From the NCBI RefSeq assembly GCF_900188255.1, contig NZ_FZNS01000008.1:1-64000 (forward strand): DNA of 64,000 nt, in the 5' to 3' direction. Source of the DNA: Hymenobacter mucosus (GTDB taxonomy: Bacteria; Bacteroidota; Bacteroidia; Cytophagales; Hymenobacteraceae). A program made the position numbers and the translations under genes. The notes beneath the pieces are model-generated. The model was not told where the DNA came from. It saw only the letters and a list, made by a program, of their open reading frames with translations, and did no database searches. Shown here piece after piece: positions 49,395-57,562 of this stretch. The number at the start of each line of letters is the position of its first letter. The first letter of the stretch is position 1.

Positions 49395-51152
49395 ATGAGA
49401 CAATTCTTTAAGTATGTGCTGGCCACCATCACCGGCATATTCATTCTCGGCTTGCTGAGCATTATTCTGCTGGTTGGAATAGTTGTCAGCCTAGCTTCTT
49501 CCGACAAGGAAGTAACCGTAGCTAGCAACTCCGTACTGGAGCTTACCCTCGACAAACCCCTGGGTGAGCGGAGCTTTGATAACCCATTGTCGGGCTTCAC
49601 GGGCGGGCAAGCTAGCAGCATCGGGCTAGATGAGCTGAAGGCAACCATTCGCCGCGCCAAAGAAGACGAGGATATCAAGGGTATATTCCTGAACCTAGAG
49701 CTGGTGCAGGGGGGTATGGCTTCCCTGGAGGAAGTGCGCCAAGAACTTGTCGACTTCAAGAAGTCGGGTAAGTTCATTGTTTCGTACACCGATGCGCAGT
49801 CGGAAAAAAGCTACTACCTCGCTTCCGTAGCCGATAAGCTGTACCTGAACCCTCAAGGCACGCTGGAGTTCAATGGCCTCAGTTCCGAGACCATGTACTA
49901 CAAAAACCTGTTCGATAAGCTAGGGGTGCAGGCACAGATCTTCCGGGTGGGCTCGTTCAAGAGCGCCGTGGAGCCGTACTTCCGCACCAACATGTCGGAC
50001 TCGGCGCGCCTGCAAACCAAGTCGTTTTTGACGTCCATCAACGATGCTGTGCTGGCTGATGTGTCCAAAGCTCGTAAGCTGAGCCTGGGCCGCGCCAAAG
50101 TCATTTCCGACTCCATGCTGGTGCACAACGCCGACGATGCCAAGCGCTTGGGCCTCGTGACAGACCTAGGGTATTACGACCAAGCTACCGACTACATGAA
50201 GGGTAAGCTGGGCGTAGCGAAAGACAAAAAGCTAAGCCTGATTAGCTTAAGCGACTACTCAAAAGGGGAGGATACGGATGCCGAGCTGGGTAGCAACCGC
50301 ATTGCGGTGGTGTACGCGGAAGGCGACATTGTAACGGGCAAGGGGGGCAACGAAAGCATTGGTAGCACCCGCTTTGCCGAGGCTATCCGCAAGGCCCGCC
50401 TCGACGATAAAGTGAAAGCAGTAGTGCTGCGCGTAAACTCGCCCGGAGGGTCTTCCCTAGCTTCCGACATCATTTACCGCGAGGTGATGCTAACGAAGAA
50501 GGTGAAGCCCATCATCTGCTCTATGTCTGATGTGGCGGCTTCTGGGGGCTACTTCATTGCCATGGGCTGCGACACCATTGTGGCGCACCCAACTACCATT
50601 ACGGGTAGCATTGGCGTGTTTGGAGTACTGCCCAACATCGAACCCTTCCTGCGCGACAAGATTGGCGTAACCACTGACCGCGTAACAACGGGCAAGTTCT
50701 CCGACTTTCCTACCATCACCCGGGCCCTCACTCCCTTCGAGCAGCAGCAGTTTCAGGCGGAAATTAACCGCATCTACGCCGACTTCACTACTAAGGCCGC
50801 TGCGGGCCGCCATATGCCCGTGGAGCGTCTGCGCCGCTTGGCCTCGGGCCGGGTATGGTCGGGTTCTGAAGCCAAGGCTCGGGGCCTGGTTGATGTGCTC
50901 GGCTCGTTCGACGATGCGCTGCGCATTGCGGCCCGCCGTGCCAAGCTGAAAGAAGGTGACTACAGCATTCAGAAGCTGCCCCGCCAGAAAAGCTTTGCCG
51001 AAAACCTGTTCACTTCCTTCAGCGAAGAAGCCCGCCTGCACTTCGTGAAGGAGGAAATGGGACCCATGTACCCACTGTACAAGCAGTACAAGACGCTCAG
51101 CCAAATGAATGGCGTGCAGGCGCGGATGCCGTTTGAGATGAATGTGCAGTAG
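49395..51152 (+). CDS. sppA: Signal peptide peptidase SppA (protease IV)
   Basis: A 585-residue membrane protease of the two-repeat 67K type. One N-terminal membrane helix (ITGIFILGLLSIILLVGIVV) anchors it. The first half carries the catalytic Lys region RVGSFKSAVEPYFR. The second half carries LRVNSPGGSSLASDIIY and the nucleophile Ser in SMSDVAASGGYFIAMGCDTI, followed by TTITGSIGVFG. It degrades cleaved signal peptides in the inner membrane. TACATTTG at 49356-49363 is a perfect -7 box 31 bases before the ATG. A terminator follows. Confidence 0.93.
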   Translation: MRQFFKYVLATITGIFILGLLSIILLVGIVVSLASSDKEVTVASNSVLELTLDKPLGERSFDNPLSGFTGGQASSIGLDELKATIRRAKEDEDIKGIFLNLELVQGGMASLEEVRQELVDFKKSGKFIVSYTDAQSEKSYYLASVADKLYLNPQGTLEFNGLSSETMYYKNLFDKLGVQAQIFRVGSFKSAVEPYFRTNMSDSARLQTKSFLTSINDAVLADVSKARKLSLGRAKVISDSMLVHNADDAKRLGLVTDLGYYDQATDYMKGKLGVAKDKKLSLISLSDYSKGEDTDAELGSNRIAVVYAEGDIVTGKGGNESIGSTRFAEAIRKARLDDKVKAVVLRVNSPGGSSLASDIIYREVMLTKKVKPIICSMSDVAASGGYFIAMGCDTIVAHPTTITGSIGVFGVLPNIEPFLRDKIGVTTDRVTTGKFSDFPTITRALTPFEQQQFQAEINRIYADFTTKAAAGRHMPVERLRRLASGRVWSGSEAKARGLVDVLGSFDDALRIAARRAKLKEGDYSIQKLPRQKSFAENLFTSFSEEARLHFVKEEMGPMYPLYKQYKTLSQMNGVQARMPFEMNVQ

Positions 51153-51172
51153 CTCGCCTCGTGCATAACTAG

Positions 51173-51206
51173 AAAGGCGGCTGGTACGGTACCAGCCGCC
51201 TTTTTT
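51173..51206 (+). terminator. Terminator after sppA
   Basis: AAAGGCGGCTGGTAC and GTACCAGCCGCCTTT form a perfect 15-bp stem around one base, followed by T residues. Confidence 0.9.
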
Positions 51207-51265
51207 ATGTACCTCGTAGTTCATAGGGTAGTACTACCTTGCAAGCCCAACCTCAACTACTCTCC

Positions 51266-52084
51266 ATGCACGAACTTCACGAAGCCGCCGCTTACCTCCG
51301 CCAACGCCTACCAGACTTCCAGCCCGAAGTAGGCATTATTTTGGGTACGGGCTTGGGTGCCCTGGCCAAGGAAGTGGAGGTGCACCAGTCTTTTTCGTAC
51401 GCCGATATTCCCCATTTCCCGGTATCAACGGTAGAAAGCCACGCGGGTAAGTTGCTAGCCGGTATGCTGGCAGGCAAGCGGGTGCTAGTGATGCACGGCC
51501 GCTTCCACTACTACGAGGGCTACACTATGCAGCAGGTAGTGTTTCCGGTGCGCGTGATGAAGCTGCTGGGTATTCAGAAGCTCTTCGTGAGCAATGCCGC
51601 CGGTGGCCTGCATCCCGATTTCGACTACTCCGACCTGATGCTGATTGAGGACCACCTCAACCTACAGCCCACTAACCCCCTGATCGGTAAAAACTTTGAC
51701 GAGCTGGGGCCTCGCTTCCCCGACATGATGGAGCCCTACGACTTGGGCCTGCTCCGGTTAGCTGAGGAGGCTGCCCAAGAGCTAGGTCTAAGCCAGTATA
51801 TGCGCCGCGGGGTGTACGCCAGCCTCTCCGGACCCATGCTGGAAACTCCTGCCGAGTACCGCTACCTGCGCACTATTGGCGCCGATGCGGTAGGCATGAG
51901 CACCACCCCAGAAGTTATTGCCGCGGTGCAAATGAGCTTGCCCGTGCTGGCTATATCCGTCATCACCGACCTAGCCTCGCCCGGCAAGCTCAAGAAAGTG
52001 GACATAGCCGACATTCTGCGCACGGCGGCCGTAGCCGAACCCCGCCTTACGGCGCTGTTTCGGCGGGTGCTGGAGCGCCTGTAG
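51266..52084 (+). CDS. Purine nucleoside phosphorylase (trimeric type)
   Basis: A 272-residue enzyme from ATG 51266 that phosphorolyses purine nucleosides to base and ribose-1-phosphate. Motifs are IILGTGLGALA (phosphate), HAGKLLAG, MHGRFHYYEGY, SNAAGGLHPDF and ASLSGPMLETPAEYRYLRTI with the purine-contacting Glu. The segment ISVITDLASPG carries Asp where mammalian-type PNP usually has the base-discriminating Asn. The in-frame start at 51239 is not preferred. It lies between two strong terminators, so it is monocistronic. Confidence 0.93.
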   Translation: MHELHEAAAYLRQRLPDFQPEVGIILGTGLGALAKEVEVHQSFSYADIPHFPVSTVESHAGKLLAGMLAGKRVLVMHGRFHYYEGYTMQQVVFPVRVMKLLGIQKLFVSNAAGGLHPDFDYSDLMLIEDHLNLQPTNPLIGKNFDELGPRFPDMMEPYDLGLLRLAEEAAQELGLSQYMRRGVYASLSGPMLETPAEYRYLRTIGADAVGMSTTPEVIAAVQMSLPVLAISVITDLASPGKLKKVDIADILRTAAVAEPRLTALFRRVLERL

Positions 52085-52100
52085 TACGCTAGATGGTGAG

Positions 52101-52142
52101 CACAAAAAAGGCTGCTACGTATGCGTAGCAGCCTTTTTTGTG
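52101..52142. terminator. Bidirectional terminator after purine nucleoside phosphorylase
   Basis: CACAAAAAAGGCTGCTACG and CGTAGCAGCCTTTTTTGTG are perfect 19-bp arms with a 4-base loop, with A/T runs on both sides. It serves the convergent lipoprotein gene as well. Confidence 0.92.
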
Positions 52143-52155
52143 AGAGTATAGGAAG

Positions 52156-52614
52156 CTATAGAGTAGGCTTGAACAGATACATCTCGGTTTTTCCATCTTT
52201 GCCAGCGCGCCAAAAGAATAGCGAGTTAACAGTGGCACTTGCTATGGTGTACTCCTGCTCAGTTCCCTTGTGGTCTGTAAGGTGCAGGGTGCGATTTTCG
52301 GTGCCCATGAGCATCCATTTGCCCTTGAACTGCGTGCTGTCTTGTAGCAAGGTTTGTATGTAGCTACCATCCGCTTGGAACCGTATGGAGTACCGGTCCT
52401 TGATATCGGAACCGATGGCAGTTTTGCCCGAGGTAGTGGCCGAGTTCAACCACCACGTGTTCACTTGGCTTATGGAAGCAGGTATGAAAGGCTCTTGGGG
52501 TGGTGGCGTGCAGCCACACGGTCTAGCGTCTTCTTGCTTTTCGCAACTGCTCAATGAAAGACTGCCCACTACAAGGAAGAGGGCCGGGAGGAGGGTAGTA
52601 ATAGTACGAGACAT
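52156..52614 (-). CDS. Small lipoprotein, function unknown
   Basis: A 152-residue predicted lipoprotein from ATG 52614. The signal MSRTITTLLPALFLVVGSLS ends at the lipobox LSSC. The mature part has a lipocalin-like pattern of strands, such as IRFQADGSYIQTLLQDST, KGKWMLMGTENRTLHLTDHK and TVNSLFFWRAGKDGKTEMYL, the pattern of lipocalin-like beta-barrel lipoproteins of Bacteroidota. A ligand is not known. It is expressed alone; the DUF4249 gene ends 80 bases upstream on the same strand. Confidence 0.65.
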   Translation of the reverse strand: MSRTITTLLPALFLVVGSLSLSSCEKQEDARPCGCTPPPQEPFIPASISQVNTWWLNSATTSGKTAIGSDIKDRYSIRFQADGSYIQTLLQDSTQFKGKWMLMGTENRTLHLTDHKGTEQEYTIASATVNSLFFWRAGKDGKTEMYLFKPTL

Positions 52615-52694
52615 ACTAACATGAATAAAGATGGATAGGTAATAAGGTGAGCCTAGCCGCAATCAGAAAGTTGCCTGCCGCTCGAAATTTATTT

Positions 52695-53516
52695 CTACCG
52701 CACAATGATGCGCTGCCGCTGGTAGCTCAGCACGGTGAAAACGCCAATGCCACCCTCTACCGTACTACGGACTGCAGAAGGCTGCGCAAACGGGTTGCCG
52801 TTGGCATTGCGTGCTTCCTCTACCGATTGCAAAAACTGAAAATAGGGCTGGTTGAGGTGGTAGAGCGTGACAAACAGCGTGTCATTTGTTTGAAACTCAT
52901 AGCTCGTGCCCAAGGTATAGTTGGTGCCATTGTTGAGGCGGTCCTCAATAGTATACTCCACCTCCGGGTCGGTAGCCACAGTGCTCTTGTGAATCTGGAA
53001 ACGGTAGAAGTCGACCGTATTGCCAGGGTCTTGAAACTGGGTGGTCACGTAGGCTTTGCGCTGCTCCCCACTCAGGTCATTAAACTTCCACTCTACCTTG
53101 TCGATGGGCACAATGGCGGGCATGGTGGCCGAGCCCGTAACCCGGCGGCCCTGGGTGTCATAGGCCTCCAACTGAAAGGTTTGGCCCGGTGAGGCACTAA
53201 TGCGGCTGCGCCCAATGTGCGTGTAGGCCTTTCCGGTAGCTAGGTTAATACCGGGCTTAAAGTCCAGGGTATCGTGGCGGCCCGAGGGCAGGGTGAGTAC
53301 CACTTTCACATCCTGGGGGATTCTTGGCGTCGGTTCAGCGAGGTAAGAGCCGCTTTCCGTCACCGACATGCGCGGTACCCGGTTAGGCTCTAGGTAGCAC
53401 TCTACCACCAACTGGGCGGGGTAGGCTGGCAGTTCTACGTCAATGTCTTTCTGCAAGCCGCAGCTCGCCAGCAACACCCCCGCCAGCGTGTAGCCTAAGC
53501 TCCGCCGTGTAATCAT
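52695..53516 (-). CDS. DUF4249 lipoprotein
   Basis: A 273-residue lipoprotein from ATG 53516. The signal MITRRSLGYTLAGVLLASC gives lipid Cys19. The mature part carries the DUF4249 pattern: DIDVELPAYPAQLVVECYLE, VPRMSVTESGSYL, VLTLPSGRHDTL and the PGQTFQLEAYDTQGRRVTGS strand. DUF4249 proteins are paired with TonB-dependent receptors in Bacteroidota and are thought to sit at the outer membrane surface as substrate-capture partners. Here the receptor gene is 45 bases upstream. An in-frame start at 53552 would add MLTRSIFQTLAP and weakens the lipoprotein signal. Confidence 0.85.
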   Translation of the reverse strand: MITRRSLGYTLAGVLLASCGLQKDIDVELPAYPAQLVVECYLEPNRVPRMSVTESGSYLAEPTPRIPQDVKVVLTLPSGRHDTLDFKPGINLATGKAYTHIGRSRISASPGQTFQLEAYDTQGRRVTGSATMPAIVPIDKVEWKFNDLSGEQRKAYVTTQFQDPGNTVDFYRFQIHKSTVATDPEVEYTIEDRLNNGTNYTLGTSYEFQTNDTLFVTLYHLNQPYFQFLQSVEEARNANGNPFAQPSAVRSTVEGGIGVFTVLSYQRQRIIVR

Positions 53517-53561
53517 CGGCGCTAGAGTTTGGAAGATCGACCTAGTGAGCATGCGGGGTGC

Positions 53562-55904
53562 TTAAAATTTGAAGTTGTACGTCACCGAGGGGATGACTGG
53601 AAACAGGGACACCTGGCGGGCACGGTAGCTCGTCACGGTATTAGTGGATTTGTCCTTCACTTGGTCGAAGTACACGAAGTACGGATTGCGCCGGTTGTAG
53701 GCATTATACACGCTGAAGGTGAAGTCAGACTCGCCTCCTTCACGCAGGGGCTTTACCTTGTATACCAGGCCTAAGTCGAGGCGGTGGTAGGGAGCCAGGC
53801 GGTAGGTATTGCGTTGGGGGTAGATGGGCACTGCTGAGGCATCGGAACCGTAAACATCTTGCAAGACGAACCGGCCCAGGGGTAGGGTAGTAGCTTGCCC
53901 AGAAGTGTAGACCAGGGAGCCCGTGAGTTGAATCCGGTGATTGAGCCGGTGCAGGCCTACCACCGTAAGGTTGTGGCGCCGGTCGTAGTTGGGGTAAAAC
54001 GGGTTGCCGTTGTTGATGCCCGCCGTGCCTCGCTGGGCCGGAAACTGCCGTTTGGTCCACGACAAGGTGTAGCCAATCCAACCGGTGGTACGGCCCGTTT
54101 TCTTCTCCACGTAAATTTCGTTGCCGTATGCCCAGCCCCTGCCGAATAGAAATTCCGAGTCCAGGTCGGGGTTCACAAATAGCTGTGCGCCGTCTTTGAA
54201 GTCAATTTGCCGTTGCGCCCACTTGTAGTATACCTCGTTGGTGAGCAAGTAGCGGCCGTTGCCCAGCAAGAAGCTCACGCCGGTAGCTACCTGCTGGGAG
54301 CGTTGCGGTTTCACCGACCCGCGCGAGGGGTACCAAATATCCGTTGGCAGCGAAGCCCCGGAGTTTGACACCAAATGCACATACTGGTACATTAGGGCGT
54401 AGCTGGCTTTGAGGGAAGTGCGCGACGTAAGCGAGTAACGGCCCGATGCCCGTGGCTCTACCCCAACGTACCGGTCACTACCGCTTTGAAAGCCGGAAAG
54501 GCGCACCCCATAATCCAGTTGTAGCTTATCGGAAGCGCGAAAGTTGTCTGACGCGTACAAGCCTGCTTCCTGCCCGCGGTAGTTAATGTTGGAGCCCAAG
54601 TTGAGGGAGCCATCCTCGGCACCTGCCCGCAGGCGGCCCGTACCAAAGCGGTGGTCAGTAAGGGTAGCGCCAAATTTTACCGCGTGTCGGTCGTTAAGCG
54701 CGTAGTCGAAATCCGTGCGCAAACTCAAATCCCGGATGTCAGAGGCTAGGTTGAAGCTAAACTGATCGAGGGCGTTGCTGATGTTGTACTCGTAGCGCGT
54801 AATTGCTGCCGTCGTGTTTACATACAGGCGCCGGTTGAACACGTGGTTCCACCGCGCTGAGCCAACGGTATTCCCCCAGTTGAAATTAAAGTCGAACCCG
54901 TTTTGTGAGCCAAACCCAAACACGTCGCGCCCTAAGTAGCCCGTAATAAATAGGTTGTCTTTGGCTCCTAACTGGTAGTTTACCTTGGCGTTGAGGTCAT
55001 AGAAATAGTAATCGGGGATGGGGTTGTAGTCGTCCTGCCCCTCATTAAGTTTATTGATCTGGCGCGTAAACACGTCGAAGTAAGTGCGGCGCCCCGATAG
55101 CAGCCACGAACCCTTTTTGTTGGGTAGCGGGCCCTCCAACGTCAGGCGAGAAGAAATCAGCCCCAGGCCGCCGCTGAGTCCCAGCTTCTCCGGCTCCCCC
55201 GGCCGCATCTTCACGTCGACCACCGACGATAGGCGCCCGCCATACTGAGCCGGAAATCCTCCCTTGTACAAGTCCACGCTTTGCACGGCGTCGGGGTTGA
55301 ACACCGAAAACAGCCCGAATAAATGGCTTGGATTGTATACTACGGCATCGTCCACCAGAAACAAGTTCTGATCGGCGGAGCCACCCCGCACAAACAGGCC
55401 ACTAGTACCTTCGCCGCCATTTTGCACGCCCGGCTTCAGCTGCAACGTTTTCAGCAGATCTACTTCCCCGAAGAGGGCTGGTAGCAGCTTGGCTTCCCGG
55501 GTGGTGAGGCGCTCCAAGCTCATCTGCGTGGTTTGCAGCTTCTGCTCTAGCGTACCCGAGCCTTGTACCACTACTTCCCCTAAGGTATTAGTAGCTTCGG
55601 CTAGGTTGAAGTTTGTCCGCTGATTGCGGGTAAGGGTGATAGTCTGCGGCTGATTTTGGTAACCAATAAAAGAAGCTACTACCTGCTGGGGCCCGCTGGG
55701 TAGGGTAAGCACATAGTAGCCTTTGTCGTCGGTAGTAGCGCCTAGGCCCAGGGAAGGAGCCGCCACGGTAGCGCCGGGCAGTGCTTCACCAGTGTTTGCC
55801 GCCCGAACGTAGCCGCTTATCGTGTATTGCACCTGCGCCCATACGGGAGCCGGCAACAGCATAAACAACAGCCCTGATAAACAGATAATAAACCGTAGAG
55901 TCAT
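53562..55904 (-). CDS. TonB-dependent outer-membrane receptor with carboxypeptidase-like domain
   Basis: A 780-residue receptor from ATG 55904. A signal peptide (cleavage near VWAQ) is followed by a CarboxypepD_reg-like domain (YTISGYVRAANTGEALPGAT). The plug includes LLKTLQLKPGVQNGGEGTSG and FVRGGSADQNLFLVDD, then the 22-stranded barrel, ending with an aromatic C-terminal strand VIPSVTYNFKF. It imports a siderophore, peptide or glycan across the outer membrane using TonB energy. The DUF4249 partner immediately downstream is typical. A perfect -7 box TACCTTTG (minus strand, 55928-55935) lies 23 bases upstream. Confidence 0.92.
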   Translation of the reverse strand: MTLRFIICLSGLLFMLLPAPVWAQVQYTISGYVRAANTGEALPGATVAAPSLGLGATTDDKGYYVLTLPSGPQQVVASFIGYQNQPQTITLTRNQRTNFNLAEATNTLGEVVVQGSGTLEQKLQTTQMSLERLTTREAKLLPALFGEVDLLKTLQLKPGVQNGGEGTSGLFVRGGSADQNLFLVDDAVVYNPSHLFGLFSVFNPDAVQSVDLYKGGFPAQYGGRLSSVVDVKMRPGEPEKLGLSGGLGLISSRLTLEGPLPNKKGSWLLSGRRTYFDVFTRQINKLNEGQDDYNPIPDYYFYDLNAKVNYQLGAKDNLFITGYLGRDVFGFGSQNGFDFNFNWGNTVGSARWNHVFNRRLYVNTTAAITRYEYNISNALDQFSFNLASDIRDLSLRTDFDYALNDRHAVKFGATLTDHRFGTGRLRAGAEDGSLNLGSNINYRGQEAGLYASDNFRASDKLQLDYGVRLSGFQSGSDRYVGVEPRASGRYSLTSRTSLKASYALMYQYVHLVSNSGASLPTDIWYPSRGSVKPQRSQQVATGVSFLLGNGRYLLTNEVYYKWAQRQIDFKDGAQLFVNPDLDSEFLFGRGWAYGNEIYVEKKTGRTTGWIGYTLSWTKRQFPAQRGTAGINNGNPFYPNYDRRHNLTVVGLHRLNHRIQLTGSLVYTSGQATTLPLGRFVLQDVYGSDASAVPIYPQRNTYRLAPYHRLDLGLVYKVKPLREGGESDFTFSVYNAYNRRNPYFVYFDQVKDKSTNTVTSYRARQVSLFPVIPSVTYNFKF

Positions 55905-56015
55905 CGGCAAAAGGAAGGGTAGCAGAGCAAAGGTAGCCCTGCCTAGCCCAAACGCGGGAGCCGAACAGTTAGTTTATCAGCAGGGGATGTGGCAAGTAGT
56001 ACTGGTAGCGGTTGG

Positions 56016-56324
56016 CTACTGTAGCACGCCTTGCACTACTTGGCTAAGCTGGGCGGCGGGCACTACACCTGCCTGGCGCCACACGGGCTGGCCCTTGTGA
56101 AATAAAATCAGGGTAGGAATGCTCTGCACCCGGAATTGCTGGGCCGCGGCTTGGTTACGGTCAACGTCGACCTTAACAACTTTGAGCTTTCCTTGATGCT
56201 GAGCGGCAACCTGCTCCAGGATGGGGGCCATGGTCTTGCAAGGGCCACACCAGTCGGCGTAAAAGTCAACTAGCACGGGCATACCAGGACTATTAATCAG
56301 CTCAGAAAACGACTTTTTAGCCAT
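56016..56324 (-). CDS. trxA: Thioredoxin
   Basis: A 102-residue cytoplasmic thioredoxin with the active site FYADWCGPCKTMAPIL (Cys-Gly-Pro-Cys) and cis-Pro in VQSIPTLILF. It has the usual length and fold, serving as disulfide reductant for ribonucleotide reductase, peroxiredoxins and others. It runs the same way as the TonB receptor but is 111 bases upstream of it; no thioredoxin reductase is adjacent. Confidence 0.94.
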   Translation of the reverse strand: MAKKSFSELINSPGMPVLVDFYADWCGPCKTMAPILEQVAAQHQGKLKVVKVDVDRNQAAAQQFRVQSIPTLILFHKGQPVWRQAGVVPAAQLSQVVQGVLQ

Positions 56325-56411
56325 GAGGCGAGAATGCTAAGAGTGAAACAACGCAGTGTTTCTGTACGCAACTGCCCGCAAAAAGAGTCATCCTACACGT
56401 AGTTTCACCGC

Positions 56412-56444
56412 ACAAAAAAGCCCGACGCTGCAACGTCGGGCTTT
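56412..56444 (-). terminator. Terminator of the small secreted protein gene
   Basis: AAAGCCCGACG and CGTCGGGCTTT form an 11-bp stem with a 6-base loop; on the minus strand six T residues follow. It lies 30 bases past the stop of the gene at 56475. Confidence 0.85.
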
Positions 56445-56474
56445 GGGTAATGAAGTGAGTGAAGGGAAAGAAAT

Positions 56475-56912
56475 TTAATTTTTCCCTACCAAGGTAACAT
56501 CATTCGCGACTTCAGAAAAATTAAAACGGCCGCCAACTACTTTTTTTCCGCCTACGTGGCACTCCCAGGTGTAGCGGCCGGGTTTTGCTTTGGCCGCTTC
56601 GCCGGTTTCGGTTTTGAAATAATCTGCCTCTGCCGGCTCCGACGGGAAGATTACGTCTATGCCGTGCTGGCCGGTAGGGATTTGCTTTGTCAGCGCGTAT
56701 TCCTTGCCAGTAGTTTGATCGATGACGATGAACTTGGCAGAATAGGTGCCGAGCTGTCCAAACTTATCCATCACTCCTAGCTTAACATACGCATCAGTTG
56801 ACACCAGCCAAGTTTGGGCGTGCGAGGTCGACGGCTTCAGCACAAGCAGGGCTAGCAGCAAACCCGCTACCCGTAATACACGCGAAAAAGAGAAGGAAGT
56901 AGAAATGGGCAT
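56475..56912 (-). CDS. Small secreted protein, function unknown
   Basis: A 145-residue protein from ATG 56912, two codons after an in-frame TTG that I do not use. The signal peptide MPISTSFSFSRVLRVAGLLL ends near SHAQ. The mature part is beta-rich: STDAYVKLGVMDKFGQLGTY, SAKFIVIDQTTGKEYALTKQ and KPGRYTWECHVGGKKVVGGR. No family is recognised; a small immunoglobulin-like fold is plausible. Confidence 0.6.
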   Translation of the reverse strand: MPISTSFSFSRVLRVAGLLLALLVLKPSTSHAQTWLVSTDAYVKLGVMDKFGQLGTYSAKFIVIDQTTGKEYALTKQIPTGQHGIDVIFPSEPAEADYFKTETGEAAKAKPGRYTWECHVGGKKVVGGRFNFSEVANDVTLVGKN

Positions 56913-57166
56913 ACGCAAAATGGAGAAAGTGAAAAATCAAAAGATATAGAAGGTGCAACCCCTTCGTCTACATAGCCGGAAAAAGAGATGAACAAACCAT
57001 ACTCACCGCTCCTTCAAGTAGCCATATACCTGGCCTGCAACCAAATATAGAAGTAAATCGGAAGTGCTAACAAAACTTTGTTCTCTTTTTTGTTCAACCT
57101 TTATAGTAGAATACTAATTCTTGGTAAAAGAACATTTTAGTATTTTGCCATCAAGCTCGCTTTACA

Positions 57167-57496
57167 ATGACTAGGCGCCGCGCAGCCCCACCCATAGCTA
57201 CTTTGGCGGGGGCAACTCCTACACACTGTGAGCTTTGCCAACGCGAGGTTCGGCACGTATCACGTCACCACCTGGTGCCGCGCGAGGAGGGCGGGCGGCA
57301 CGGCCCCACCGTCGATTTGTGCCAGCCATGCCATAGTACTGTTCATTTGCTGCTGAGCAACCGAGAGCTTGCCCGGCGTTACGCTACCATTGAAGCATTA
57401 CAGTCGGCGGAGGAGCTACAGAAATACTTGCACTGGATTCGTAGGAGCCGGGTTGAGCATATTTCAAATCGGCGCGGCAAAAAGCTCCGAGGTTGA
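57167..57496 (+). CDS. HNH endonuclease-type protein
   Basis: A 109-residue protein with a complete HNH metal site: CELCQREVRHVSRHHLVPREEG carries two Cys and the HH pair, and LCQPCHSTVHLLL carries CxxCH followed by His. The zinc is bound by the two CxxC pairs. A basic C-terminus (RRSRVEHISNRRGKKLRG) suits nucleic acid binding. The family ranges from restriction nucleases to repair enzymes. The DUF6687 gene follows closely in the same direction, so the two may act together. The upstream region contains several AT-rich promoter-like stretches. Confidence 0.82.
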   Translation: MTRRRAAPPIATLAGATPTHCELCQREVRHVSRHHLVPREEGGRHGPTVDLCQPCHSTVHLLLSNRELARRYATIEALQSAEELQKYLHWIRRSRVEHISNRRGKKLRG

Positions 57497-57562
57497 GGGC
57501 ACAGACTACATTTGCTGGTATACAACGTACTCCCTAAAGTAGGGGTACTTCATATCTCGTTT

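Noticed and set aside
57167..57496. Part of a restriction-modification or CRISPR-linked locus because of the HNH motif
   Set aside because: No methyltransferase, cas gene or repeat array lies nearby; a free-standing small HNH protein is the safer call.
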